Shown here in pieces: positions 12,499 through 25,669 of a stretch of 64,000 bases of DNA. Below the pieces are notes generated by a model that saw only the letters and a list, made by a program, of their open reading frames with translations, was not told the origin of the DNA and did not search any database. The stretch is from Sialis fuliginosa (taxonomy: Eukaryota; Arthropoda; Insecta; Megaloptera; Sialidae): the NCBI GenBank assembly GCA_961205875.1, contig OY540810.1, forward strand, positions 19,034,001-19,098,000, in the 5' to 3' direction. The first letter of the stretch is position 1. Each line of letters begins with the position of its first letter. Made by a program: the position numbers and the translations under genes.

Positions 12499-13589
12499 AT
12501 CTAATGCAAAAGATTTCAGAAGTATAGAGGTACATTTAGAAAAAACACTAAACGAACAATATTGCGTATGTGTACATTGTTAAAATTTAATTAAGTATTT
12601 TGTCCTTGATTAGGACAATTTCTACGAACCTTAATCTCTTGTGGCAAAGCTTCTCGTTTAAAACGTGAACTCAATCTTCTTTACATCAATTACTTATTTC
12701 AACATGATAGTTGAGAATGTTGAAATGCCAAATTAGAAAATTGACAGCAGTTCGGAAACCAAGTTCATATATTAATTTTAACAACAGCCATGAAAACCTA
12801 TAGAAAAAATTACTTTTATAATAATAATAATATAATGCCGACTTTTAAATATATGTTTATATTGTATTTTATGTACTTACATGATTACATGATATTAGAA
12901 ATAATTTGGTTTTTCTGCTTGCCATCTATCAATGTCTCATATAAATATATTGATATTTTCAATTAACATTTATCATAATTTTAATACTTGTAAATTATTT
13001 AATACTTGTGAACTATTTAACAGAGCTTTACAAAACATTTTGAAGATGCACATTGACATTTTAGTTGAAAGATGTATATAGATAAGTAAATATAACAGAT
13101 TTACAAATTCAAACAACAATTAAAAAAGTATCATTTAAAATTATGACAATGTTATTTTCAAATTATATAAATTCTTCTGATATTTATGATTACATATTAA
13201 TTTAATAAAATACCTATGTAGGTAAAAATATTGATATATCAATAATTTTTAAAAAAAAGTTTTAAATTTTAATGTATTACCTATGTTATGTTAGTCATTC
13301 AAATGCTGTGATTGTTTGTCTTCAATTTTTTTGACATATTTATGTACGAAAATTTAAATTATTTATTTCTTTAGAGTTGTGCATATTTTTTCAATCGTTA
13401 TGTTCTTTATATTTCTTTTTTGTTATATTTTATTGTTCATATAAACACATTCACTTCAAAATTTCAAATGGCCACTGACATTTAAAAATTTAAAAAATAA
13501 TCAATAAAATATAATGTATCCATAGTTACGACATTTGCAATTAATTTAGTAAATGCTTAAAGCGCATTATATGTAAACGTATTTTGTTT
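12499..13589. other. AT-rich noncoding DNA
   Basis: No gene, element end or RNA feature could be supported in this stretch. Confidence 0.4.
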
Positions 13590-14290
13590 ATTTTCTCCTC
13601 TTTAACATATCTTTTTCAAAAATCAGACACGGGTTCATGGTTGTCAATTAACCAAAGTATTTGAAAAAAATTTAAAAAATCTAATATCGGTTTTCGTTTT
13701 GATACTTTTTTACATCAAAACTTTTTTTTTCCTTTTTTTTTCATTTTTTTTAAATCTGAAATTTGAACCTTACATTATATCGCCCAAGGAATATAAAAAA
13801 AATAATAAAAAAATTCTAACTTTTTTTTTGAAAAATTGGGGGCCCCTTGTTACCCTATTTATAAACTTTTTCTAAAAAGGCCCACTAGTTGTTATTTTTT
13901 ACCCCCAAGGAATATATATACCAAATTTCAAGGTTCTCCGATGAGTGGAAATGGTCAAAAAAATGATTGTGAGTCAGTCAGTGAGGACACTTCGTTATAT
14001 ATAGTAGATGGGTCCCTAGTTCGAATCCCAAAAATTTTATATTTATTTATTTTTATTTTTTTGTTTATTTTGTAGAGTAAAAAAATAATAAACAAAAAAT
14101 AATACAAAAATCGCGTTCTGACCTGTACACGATTTATGTATTTTTTTGTTTTATGAATTATTATAAAAGCGCCAAGGTGATTTTTTTCTTTTTGTTCTTA
14201 AAATGTTCCTTAAATACTAAAGAATTGAATTGTACAAAAAAATCAGAGGTAATCAATTTTTGTATTTAAGTTGGCTTCCAGAGCACCGTG
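13590..14290. repeat. Composite repeat with B-box motif, inverted relative of 7960-8235
   Basis: About 14015-14290 is the inverted counterpart of 7960-8235, ending GGCTTCCAGAGCACCGTG. Next to it is a B-box-like CCTAGTTCGAATCCC (about 14015-14029). It is preceded by a phrase typical of insect repeat tails (ATGAGTGGAAATGG, then GAGTCAGTCAGTGAGG near 13972-13987). A short frame across this join (13836-14075) is not believed. Confidence 0.5.
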
Positions 14291-14982
14291 TAAGGTCAGC
14301 AATACCATTCAAATTGTTGAAAAATGGATAGAAACATTTTTTAAATATCTACGATCGACATACTCACTCTCGTGTATGCCTAGACCTTTTTTTTAATATT
14401 TTATTTTACATTTTAGACGAGACGAGACTCACCCTAGATTTTATAACCAAGAGTCTCACCCAATAAATATTTAAGCTGGTCTCATTTTATAAACATTTAA
14501 TAATTTCTCATCACATTGTCAGTTTGACGTTTAACAGTACCTAACCGAAAACTTTGTGATATCAGGAATAAATTATTATTAATCTTAGTTCAGAATATCT
14601 TCGATTTACAATTTAGTTTTGGTGTATTTGAAAACAATAATACTGTTATGTAGATATATGTATATGTATGTAATTAGATATCAAAAATATTCAGTTTAAT
14701 ATATGTAAGTTTAGTGATATTTTATTTTTATTATTATTTAATTCAGAGTAGTTTGATACCTGGATAATGAATTCGGTCCTGTAAAAGGTCTACCTTACAT
14801 ACTATTACGCAAATACATACACACATGCATATATTTAACAGAGGTTTGACAGTAAGGGGTTGGTAAACGAATTTTAAACACCCGTTTTATTACGATAAAA
14901 AATACGTGTATATAATTTCAAAAAGTATCACATTAATCAAACTTACACCACTGCTGCGTATCGAATATTTCCAGGAAAGGGA

Positions 14983-14996
14983 GGGGGGGGGGGGGG
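14983..14996 (+). repeat. Run of 14 consecutive G
   Basis: A pure G14 tract preceded by GGAAAGGGA is exceptional in this AT-rich sequence. Such a tract could form a quadruplex on this strand. Assembly error in run length is also likely. Confidence 0.9.
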
Positions 14997-16351
14997 TATT
15001 AAGACGTTATTATCTACAACATCGCAATGTTTATGTACCTATACATGTGTGTGTGATGGTGTGTGTATATAACAAAATAAAAACATGTTAGCTGTCCGCG
15101 TAGATAAAATTTTTGCATGAAAAATAGTTAAATAATTATATGATTGGTAGCAAATCCTGTACATAGTGCATACGTATATGCGTGCATGTACCGTACATGT
15201 GTATATGTAAATATTTTATTGGGTACAATAATTTTACCCTTTAGTTCTTCCCGAGTAGCAAATATTATATTATACATACATTACATGATGTTTTTTTCTG
15301 TGTATTTCATTTAATTGTATCGCATACAAAACAGTAGTCAATTAGCACACCCAAAGCAAGCTTTGAAGTGTGGTGACAAATTGTTTTAAGAAAATATACT
15401 ACTTGAAAGTGAGGTTATGCCATTTATAATAGTAGATAAGAAAATTACCATTTTTTAAACATCCTTCAAAAAACGATAGTTTCAAAAGTCTGAGGGGTGT
15501 GCATTTTATGGCCAAGCCATTCTATTTTAATTATTTTATCAAAATAATATTTATTTTAAAAAGTGCAGAAAATAATTTACAATACATTTATACATTTTCA
15601 TTCATATCTTAAAAACAAAAAAAAGCACACACGTTCAAATAATACAACTACAACATGCACATTTCTCCCTACTTTTTACAACCTGCACCGTCACCATGAG
15701 CGGGCACAATTTGTAACGTGCTCTGGTTAAAATTCAATTAACATATCTATTGACATGTCATAACCTGTGTCGAACATCCCTCATTGTAACCATTGTAAAA
15801 TTATGACATGATGAGTTAAATAAATCTACGGGAATATAATAGATGTAGGTCTGTAGGTATTATTTATGCAATTAACGCAATCTACTGTATTATGTATCAT
15901 ATTAATCATGAATATTTTTTTATAACACGTTTTAAAATTTGTTATAAAATTGATTTGTTTTCTTTAAATAATTACAAAATTAAATTTAAATTTAAAAAAG
16001 AACAATATAAATAAATAAATAGTAATATTAGTTCACATGTATTTTTGTTTCTTTAAAAATTCTTTAATATGCTCGATATAATATGAATTAAAAAAACACA
16101 TATTCCTTTATTCATAATAAATTCTAGTCAATACCAAACATTTATACAGAAATATACAGAGGTTATTAACTTCCAAATTTAAATTACTGATTGATCTGAG
16201 CATAAATATTCAGTTTATTTCTATTTATGGTAATGGTGACATTATGATGTATGTTAACTCCAGGTCAATAAAAATTAAATTATTTCTAAACAGTTTTTAC
16301 AAATTGCCTTTCCGTACGAATCATTTTGAAACTCGAATGGTTGTTATATAT

Positions 16352-16375
16352 CAGGGGTGGGCACTGGGCACACAT
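16352..16375 (+). mobile_element. Possible hAT-type terminal repeat
   Basis: CAGGGGTGGGCACTGGGCAC matches the common hAT start CAGGGGTGGGCA. No complementary right end was found nearby, so it is probably a fragment. Confidence 0.35.
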
Positions 16376-18653
16376 TAGGCCAAAGAGAGTCGCAATCTAG
16401 TTGTTTATATTTTATTAAGAACCACACGTAGATACACAAATTCAAATATTTTTATTTAATGTAATCACATATTTTCACAAGTCACATATTACTCATATTA
16501 GAACATAAGAACACTTATAAAATCCTTGTAGAACTCCGGACTAAAAAGTAGGTTTTTTGCGCATTTGTAAAAATGCAAATGCTAAAAAATATAAATACAA
16601 AAATTAAAACAAAACCGTACGTGATTACCCGACTAGCATGGGGTAATCACAAATAATAGAATAATTAAACCTAATTAGTACAAAATTGGCAGAAGAAACC
16701 TCTGAATGTACTTTGACCACTGTTATAGTATGTGCCCATATATTGCGCTAGAAACACATTACCTAATCTTCAACAGGATTGATATTTTTCATTATAATAA
16801 CAAAAATAGTTATTTTCTTTATCAACATCTTCGTTTCGTATTCTTTTTTACTTGGCACTTCTTTTTTTGGTTATTTTCCTTAAAACGACTGCGATTCCTC
16901 GCACTTTTTCCAGTTTTAGTTTTCATCAGTCTTTCAACATTACATTTACATTATCTTATAACACACTGAAATCACTGAATTTGCGATTATCTCCACGTTC
17001 GTGATTATCCCACTCTTCCCTATACATAAATTCTAGTTTATAAAACTTTATAACTTGAGCTTATTGTTAGACATTGAGAATTCCCTATGATTACCTCCCT
17101 TCTCCATCATCATACAAGCTCGATGGTACCATATTGTCATTAGAATTGCATAAGTTTGCAATATTTCAAATACAATTAGAAAAGAGTAAAAAGTGAGTTG
17201 AAAGATTTGTTTACACTGTTAGGAAGTTACAGGTCATTGGTCAAGCTAATAAAAGCGAGTTGAAAACAATTTACTTATATATTAGACTAGACTTGTAAAA
17301 TCACTTTTATATCGTTATGAATACATAATACGTTAACAAGAAAATTAATTATAATTAATTAACTACTAATCTTTAAACAAACTACTCTTCAAGATCGACA
17401 TGTACCACAGGTTTTTCATAAAGTAATAATACCCACAATTTATATTTTTTGTCTACAAAAATCTACAATAACTACTCTAAATACAAACAATTAAAAAGAT
17501 GCAAAAACACAACATCCCAATTGAAAGAGTGAAATAAAATATATTTATCAAGAGTCAATAATCAAACCTCATTGAATAATCATAAACCAATAACCACACA
17601 AATAAAAAAGATAATAAAATACATAACTATTAATGTAGGAGTGAGATGAACTGTATTTGCTGAGAGTTAATATAATTGATTGATTTAGTTTAATATAGAC
17701 AGGTGGAAAGAGAGATTTTATGACGGCAGACGTGTGCTTTGACGATATGCTTTTAACCTTTTAACATTGAATTTTTGCTGATTCACTCAATGATTGGCCA
17801 CTAATAGGGTTGATTTGATCAAGTCGTGATAAATGAATTATAATGTAACATCTGGAACACCTTAACTGTCAATATACTCTCGTTGATATTTTTATTTGAA
17901 TATTATTGATAGATATGGTTTTTAGATTGTCATAATTTGTGAATCTCTAAATGGATTTTTTCACACTGTAACTTATCTGAATTTTCTAATAACCAGAACG
18001 ACTAGCTACATATTTAACCGAATTTCGCATTTTGATACATTTTATATTTATTTATTATATCTCCTATACAGAGCTGTCAATACTTAAAGTACTTTTTGAT
18101 ACATAAAATAAAATACTTAGAATATATACTACATTTTTTAATATTTATAAGATTTTTTTTATTTTAACTGATATGCTTACTTTACTTCAAATACATGTGT
18201 TTTCAGTAGCACCCAGAAAAAAAATTTGGGAAAGGTTTAAAATGTTTTTTTGTAGTTAGGTACCTATATGTAATTATTATTTTGATATGTATCACAATTC
18301 TTTCATTTATATCATTTTGTAATCATTAGCAAGTGTCCATCACTGCGTGCCCATTACTGGTCTTACCTTGGTCATTACTGGGGAAAAACATGAACAAAAT
18401 AAAAGGCTATAATGTGTATTGACAAATTGGGGCGGGGAGCGGGTGTTAAAATTCATTTTGACTTTTTTCGTACTAAATACTGAATTCTTTAAAAAGTTGA
18501 TAGTACGAACTTGAAGAATTAAAAAAAGGCAAACAGATTTTATTTTTAGCTTTTTAGTTGGCTTTAAAATACAAATTATTATAAAACAAGTTGTTTATAT
18601 ATTTTTTTACTTCTAAATATTAAAAATATTACAAAAGATATTTTTTGTTTCAG

Positions 18654-18751
18654 TTGTAATGCACAAAGATAAAGAAGATGGGAGTTTGCATCGAAGTCGA
18701 GAATTAACGACTTTTGATCATACAGTACTTGATGGTGAAATGTTCCTCCAG
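18654..18751 (+). CDS. Candidate internal coding exon, unknown protein
   Basis: A 98-bp segment is bounded by a good acceptor (TTTTTTGTTTCAG, ending 18653) and a consensus donor (CAG|GTAAGT from 18752). Only one frame is open: two leading bases, then 32 codons (VMHKDKEDGSLHRSREL... ending DGEMFLQ), giving a phase 1 start and a phase 0 end. Its composition is charged and balanced, unlike the Lys/Asn/Ile/Tyr-rich chance frames around it. I do not recognise the family. No neighbouring exon was found, so if real it belongs to a gene with introns of many kilobases. It may also be a chance combination of splice-like sites. Confidence 0.5.
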
Positions 18752-20597
18752 GTAAGTTCTACATAATTTAAAATTACTCAAAAATCAACTTTTAATTTAC
18801 AAACAAACTAACTTAATGGTATTTAAGTCATAACATGATAACTAACAATATGACGATTTTCTGATAAATACTCAATCCGATTTAATTTCGTGTGTTATTT
18901 CATTTAGTTTATTCATGGTATCGGTAAATACGTTAAAATAAACGGTAGTTTAGTGATATCTGAACAAAACAAGTAATACACTTAAATCACTTAATATTAA
19001 GTCCAAATTAATGTATTTTACTAAATTGAATATCACTGTTCTAAATTCCAAAATAAATCCATTGAGAACATCAAAGAATTAATACCCCATTCAAAATGCT
19101 TGCAAGCAAGCAAATCATATCAATATCTTTTTAATACGGGACATTAAAACATTCAAATCGCTATCCTGAGAAATTATATTTTTGCCATTATCATATATTA
19201 TTAACCTAAGACTATGTATATACTACAGACAAATGTAAGTCACATCATGCCAGTTTTTCAGGAGAGCATAAAAACTGAAAAAAGGGGCATATTGCCAGGC
19301 TACAAAGTTTGCATTTTGAATTAGAGTGTAAAAACTGGTTTTTAACAATAAAAATATACATACTTTATCCATTGTTTATTAATTATACCATTAGGACTTA
19401 AGCTCATATAACCCTAGTAAAATTATAAAAGGAGAATTTCTAACGGACTTACGTTTTTATAAAATCAAATTTTACATGCAAAATTTGTAATAACCTGTTA
19501 CTCGTTATTTTTGGACTTACGTTCGTCTGGTTCTGAGGTACAGATATTATAAAATTGTTATCAATTTATTAATAATTTGAGTAAATATCAATTACAAATT
19601 AATAGATAATAAAACAAAAGCGATAACAATCTCCAAATGATTAAACTATCTTTGAAATCTTCACAATAATTTATGTATATAAATAAAAAAACACTTTATA
19701 AATAACAATTTTATATTTACATAGTAAGGTGATAGATCATAACGTATTTAGACAACTTCTAATGAGCTATTCTAAAAAAAATCGTATACGTTAACTCATA
19801 TACACAGGGTATCTCATATTCAGTTTTTTTTAAATTAAGCATATTCTAGTTTACAATAATATGCTGTTCTAAAGTTCAATCAACCAAATATTTGAAATAT
19901 TGTTATAATTGTTATTATCTTATTTAGGATTTTAGTTGAAAGCTATTATTTTATAGCACATATTTATAGCACCTACTGTTCAATTTACCATTCATCATAA
20001 TTTTTATTTTCCCTTCATCATACAAAAAAAACTTAAAAAAAAAGATTATATTTCATTATTATATTAAATATTCAATATTAATCGTGCTGTGTATATAAAA
20101 GGACTAGTATTTAGTTAGATACTCATCCTTATTTCACATTTCATGCATAAAAATCATATATTTCGTATTAATTGAATTGTTGGAGAAAGAGAACGATATA
20201 TCAAATACATTAAACGCAACACAACCAGTCCTTGTCTTACATATTGTGATTGATGTGTTTATCGAAGACAAATAATTCTCACGTTGTACCAATAAAGTAT
20301 TTTATAGAAAAAGACAGTAACATTTTACCTGAAGAATGGTTCGGACGCATGCGACTAACAATTGAGACGTCAAAATTACATGACTTACAAAACAACTCGT
20401 TATTTATTAATAACTATTTAATTGGTTCTTAATACCTTAATTAAGTTTAATTAATTTATCTGAATTTCGAATAATGTTTAAGAACAACATCGAGTGTATT
20501 TACTTTTTGTTGGTATAATTAGTAACTGTTTTTATATTTTTCTCTGTTTTTATTTAGTGTCTTAATGTTAGTGCAAATATATTGATTAGTACGTGTA
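18752..20597. other. AT-rich noncoding DNA, possible intron, with a MITE remnant
   Basis: About 19030-19149 resembles the right half of the TTA-flanked MITE at 28277-28615: CTAAATTCC..., AATTAATACCCCATT, GCTTGCAAGCAAGCAAAT and a decayed end ATACGGGACATTA. The frame at 20250-20432 is slightly more protein-like than its neighbours but lacks splice sites or similarity I can name. Confidence 0.4.
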
Positions 20598-21174
20598 GGG
20601 TCAAGCGGGGTAAATATGAAACACCAAAAAAATGGGGTAAAACAAGCTTGCAACTAAAAACTAATTTGTTTATAGGAGAATTATAAAAACTGACATCATC
20701 ATTAAAGGTTTGTTAAAGCGACCTGGAAATATTATTCGCCTAATAAGTGATGTGTCACCCCTATAAATTTCCCTGTTAGTCGATGTCCGATGTCAAAACG
20801 TGTAAATTAAACTTTAATTCTTTACACATAACTTTCTGTATAGCTCAGATATTAATTAAAGTTACAATTTCACATTGATATGCCACAAAGAAGATAAATC
20901 AAAGTTACCTTTGTAGCCTTTCTTTTAATTTTTCGAGAAATATTTTCCATTAGAGGCCTGTTTCACTTTTTTCCAAATTAGAGGTTGAAAAATGAAACAG
21001 ACTTTTTTCATTTTTAAAGTCCGTGTTGTATCGTACAGTTCAAATGACGTAAGTATTTAAAATGGTTATTCATAAGCGCATCTAGTAGAAAAAATTAAAG
21101 TATGAATTTGTATCATTAACTGTCAAAAAACATGAAAGATTTGTATTTTGTTTCACTTATACCCCATTTGCCCC
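20598..21174. mobile_element. TA-flanked MITE, copy 2 (better preserved)
   Basis: The left end is GGGTCAAGCGGGGTAAATAT and the right end GTTTCACTTATACCCC... TTTGCCCC, imperfect inverted repeats of about 26 bp. TA lies on both sides (20596-20597, 21175-21176). The body matches 4428-5006 closely over about 570 bp. It is noncoding. The TA duplication suggests mobilisation by a Tc1/mariner-type transposase. Confidence 0.8.
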
Positions 21175-21459
21175 TATATTATATTAATTCAATCGTGACC
21201 AGCGTTGCATAAATGTCACAGAGCGCTTTTGTTAAGATTTTGCGTTGCTGTAAAATTATTTTAATTCGAATAAGTTTAAAATCATACTTATTTTGAGTAT
21301 TGGACTGAATACATCAACAATGTAAATATCAAAATCCCCGGAGTTTTAGTATACTTAGATAGGTATGAATTGATGACAGATAAATCAGCAATATCGGTAA
21401 CAAAAAAAAAACTCGGTCACGATTGAGTTAATTAAAATGTTTATCATATATATTACCAG

Positions 21460-21780
21460 CGGACCCGTCCCAGCTTCGCACGGGAGTTAATATTTCACCC
21501 CCTGTCACGTATGGAGGGTTGTAATTGTTGTTTTAGCTGACCCGGCAAATGTTGTTCTACCCAAAAATAATTTGTTTAAAAATAAGACCTTAAACACATT
21601 TTCGTAAATATCTCGACTCCATCGCCAGCCACCTACCGGGTCCAAAAAAATATAAACCTAATGGAGCACCAAACGAACATATGGTGTGAATATGGCTTCG
21701 ATACGCCCAGTAGTTTAGGCCTATTGAGAACACATACATATATGCACCGACGTTCTTATATATTAAGAATAAGAAACACA
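21460..21780 (-). repeat. Interspersed repeat, possibly Helitron-like or SINE-like
   Basis: The segment begins CCAGCGGACCCGTCCCAGCT with a GC-rich CTTCGCACGGG, and later has GACCCGGCAAATGTTGTT and AGTAGTTTAGGCCTATTGAG. These phrases are typical of moderately repetitive insect sequences rather than of genes. Its GC content stands out from its surroundings. The minus-strand frame inside it is interrupted and not considered coding. The class is uncertain. Confidence 0.4.
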
Positions 21781-24700
21781 TTGTACTATATTCAATAAAT
21801 TAGTAATGACTTGAAAATTAATTCACAGAAACATTGTTACTGTCACTTTCTAACAGCGGGTATTTCATTATAGAAAAACGTAAATGATTACAAATTCGGT
21901 ATTTCATTAAACCTAGTATAAATTGAAAAAAGCAATTATGTTTGAATATACGAGCTCATCGTAAATTTATAAGTACTAATTGATTCTCTATACATACACA
22001 TATTTTGAAATAGTAATTAAAAATTTAAATTAGTTTATAATACGAATAGATACTTTAGTGCAAATGATTTTTTTAATACAAAATTCTTTACACTAAAATG
22101 TTTATACCAAATATTACAGTCATTATATATGTATATGTTCTGCATATTAAATACAATTTAAGCAAACCGACTTAACATAAATAAATGTATGAATAGATTA
22201 GATTAGATATCTAAAAAATATACCATAAAACATAATTTCTCAAAAATATATTACTTATTTTAATTGCGTTATAAAATCAATCAGCTTTTTAAAATATGAA
22301 CTGTTTAATCATAAATTTTAATTACGTTGTGTTGCTACTGGAAAATTAAATTCGAATTAAAAAGAATACATTCGAAACCCCGTTGTCAAATATTTATGTT
22401 TAATATTGAAAACTTAATAAATTTCTCACATACCATCTTTTTATATACTTATTACATGCAATGTGCATTTTACAACGCGATATTTTTATGAAACTGTAGT
22501 AATGCATGCAACATTTTAAAACCATTATATTGTAATTTATAAATGCATTTTATACACTATCAATCAAAACGATATAAAAAATCATTGTTCCCCTATCTTT
22601 GTATACAATTTTAATTTGTTGAAACCACCACTTCTCTACAATATTCATCATCTGAAAAAAATTATGTTTGACTTTCTCTAGTACTTTTTCGATCAATGTT
22701 TATATTGCTAAATTACATTCATAACCAACTAATTAACTAGGTTTAAAAGTAATTTATAGATTAATGATTTTGGTACACAATAATAGGTATATTTATATCT
22801 TAACAATATACGCATATTTTTACTTGGTACTTATTAATAATGATACAAACGGAACTTTAAGTGATCTATGCAATCAGTATTTATTAAAGTGTAATAGATT
22901 GATAGGCACAGAACCCTCAACGCAATAGCAAGGTTCATACTTGACCGATTTTTTAAATAATATTCATGTGTTAATTATTCACGCAAAGATACAAAATACC
23001 AGCAGATTTATAAAGAAAGATAATTACAAACATAAAGCAAAATGAATTGATGCTCATTATAAACTTACTTAAAACTCAATTAATCAAGTAAGAGGATCAT
23101 AAACATAGCAGCAAAGATACAAGACAAGTGAAATAAGTTAATAATAAGCTGAACTTTATATAAAACCCATATAAAATCTCAAGACCAATAAAGGAATCTG
23201 TCGACGCAGCCAACATTTTACTTTACGAGAAGATAGCTCGTAACTTCTCACGCAAATAAATACTTCCAGATGACCATTAGCGGGGCAATAAATTCATATT
23301 TATTGCTCTCGAAGTTAAGCGAGAATAAAATTAATTAGAAAATTGAGTATGCGCAACAAAAACAAATATACCGGCACGCCATGCTCAAAGTGTATGTTTG
23401 TTTCACTTGCACAAGCGTCTTGAAACGAGTTAAGTTATTCTTATATAAATTGTCATAATGCACAAGTCGGGGTAGATGTGTAGGTGTATATGGAAATAAG
23501 TCTGTCAATTACTAGAAGTAAGATGTCAAATTTTTTTTCGTCTGTCGTTGTTTGAAATCATTATAATGTTAGATGGTTTGTACTGAACAAACAATGATAA
23601 TTATTTTTTAAAATAATGTATTGTGCAGTGTGCAGGGATGTACAAAATATTAATGTATATTATGTATTTTATTTGCACTGTATTTAAATTCGTACTTTGA
23701 GTTCTAACTATACCCAGGCGAATGATTCCCATTACCTGACTTATGATTATACCAGTGCAAGTCGTTAATTTTTGTAGTTAATGGACCACATTCAATTATC
23801 ATAAATGAATAACACCAAAATCAATAACGTTTATATAAGATGATTCAGTCTTAAACTGTATGTGCATTTTGTACATTAACAACATTTTTTGGTTGATGAC
23901 AAACTCATAAAGTCGTATATTATACATAAATAACTTTTTTCTTATATAGTTATATATAAAAGTTGTACCAAAAACAAAATGCGGGATCCTGGATGAAAAT
24001 TAAAAAAAGTTTTTTTAACGCAATTTAAAAAAAAATCAAAGCCATTTTACTTGTTTTTTATATTTTTAATCTAAATATATTGAACTCCTCCGATTTATTG
24101 TATAACTTAATAAAATAATTTTAAATTTTAACAAAATACGGAGTCATTTTTTCTGTTAGAACTCTCATAATTGCGCGGAAAACTACTGATATACTTATAT
24201 ACATAAAAAAACCTTCCGAAAAAATATCATCATTTAAGTTAATTTTTTTTCAAAAATGAAATTAAAAGTTAAATATGTATCTATTATTTCCCTAATTTGT
24301 TTCTGTTCTTACAAAAAGTAACATCTTTTTTAATTGGCGAACTTCAGGATAACATAATTTTATTAACAGATACAGGCTTTTACCCACACAGAAACTAATT
24401 TATATTAATGATGATAATTTCCTTAAAACACTTTAACTCGCAACTCTTCTTGTTTATAAACATTAATCGGAAATCGCCTATAAAGTTTAAATTTAAGACT
24501 ATAATTTCAAATGGAAAAGTTCAACCATTAGACACGTTACCTTGTGGAGCAACAAAGAATACTATGTACTATAAACAAACCAACTAAATAACAAAAACAA
24601 CGTCACGCGTTATATAAATGAGTTATTTCACACGAGCGACTAATGTAATATAATTCATAGCTCAGTTATTATTTACAAACCAATAATTTATTAATACATT

Positions 24701-24800
24701 CTTCCATTTTTATTCATGTTCAATTTTTACATTTTTATACATACATGAAATGTAGGTACTGTATAATAAAGTATAGTGATCATGAAAAAATTCGAACTCG
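21781..24800. other. AT-rich noncoding DNA
   Basis: Nothing specific was recognised. The part at about 23190-23420 is slightly less AT-rich and of mixed composition, but it holds no open frame with splice sites. Confidence 0.4.
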
Positions 24801-25669
24801 AGATTTTAACGGAATTACACGTTTTGAGGGTCCCTGAATCACGTACGACCATTATCTCAATGACGTCTATGTGTGTGTGTGTGTGTATGTGTCTATGAAC
24901 ACTCTACAGCCAAAACGGCGTGGCTTACAAACATGAAATTTTAAACTTAAAGTTCTTGTATACTCTAGATGTGCAGTGTGCACCTCTTATTTTTGAAAAC
25001 CATCACTAAACCGGAAACGGATGTTTACTGATGTCAATTTTTGAATATTTTAGATTAAAGTTATAGAAAATGCTCCTATCTATAATTTATGTTTTGTTCA
25101 TTTTTCACCCGAAATTTTTTTTTTAGAAAGTAATCGAATTTCTTTAATTTTTTAATTTTTCGAATTATTTTTTAAACAATACATTTTAGAAAAAATATCT
25201 TAGATACAAGTTATAAAGAATATTATTATCTATAATTTTTGTTGTATTCATGTTTGAAAAAAAAATTATTTAAGAAAATAATCTTTTTTTTTAAATGGTT
25301 CATAACAGAAAAAAATGCTTATATTAAAAGTTGTAAAGAACGTTATTTTCTATAATTAATGTCCTATTGTTTTTTTGTATCATTATGAATTGACCAAAAA
25401 ATAAATAATTTATTTAAAATTTTATTTTATTTTTTACACATTAAACGGGTGTCACCCCTGTTATTTTTTACGACAGAAAATGATCAATATTTTTTTAATA
25501 AAATGACCAAAAAAAATTTTTTTACACATTTTACTCCCTGGAAGCTTAAAATAACCAAAAAATAAGGTAAATAGGCTTTATTTTTTTAACATATTACACG
25601 AGTATCACCCCTTTGATGGTGACACCCGGGGCGGTTCCCTCCACCGCTCCCCCCATAGCGACGCCACTG
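24801..25669. repeat. Transposon remnant ending in GACGCCACTG
   Basis: The right end (about 25615-25669) is a GC-rich stretch with ACACCCGGGGCGG and CCCCATAGCGACGCCACTG. The complementary start CAGTGGCGTCGCTA is a recurring end of insect DNA elements. The interior has about three degenerate ~130-bp repeats of AAGTT(A/G)TA(A/G)A...TCTATAAT (near 25065, 25200, 25330) and a (TG)n run near 24872. A related fragment lies at 36940-37060. The left boundary could not be fixed and no frame survives. Confidence 0.45.

Larger units (their letters stand above)
14291..18653. other. AT-rich noncoding DNA, probably intron or intergenic
   Basis: No gene was found. It contains a pure run of 14 G at 14983-14996 and an hAT-like CAGGGGTGGGCA at 16352. 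If the exon at 18654 is real, the final part is an intron ending in a poly-T tract and CAG. Frames at 14906-15091 and 16706-16969 are low-complexity. Confidence 0.35.

Noticed and set aside
7960-14290. A 6.3-kb element bounded by the inverted CACGGTGCTC repeats
   Set aside because: The arms diverge after about 270 bp into different repeats, and the inner foldback has its own ends and a different centre; two insertions in opposite orientation are simpler.
20250-20432. 60-codon frame with fairly protein-like composition
   Set aside because: No acceptor, donor, promoter or known motif; kept only as a remark in the surrounding entry.
4428-21174. A single large transposon bounded by the two GGGTC copies
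   Set aside because: Each copy has its own pair of ends and its own TA flanks and both are in the same orientation, so they are two separate MITEs.
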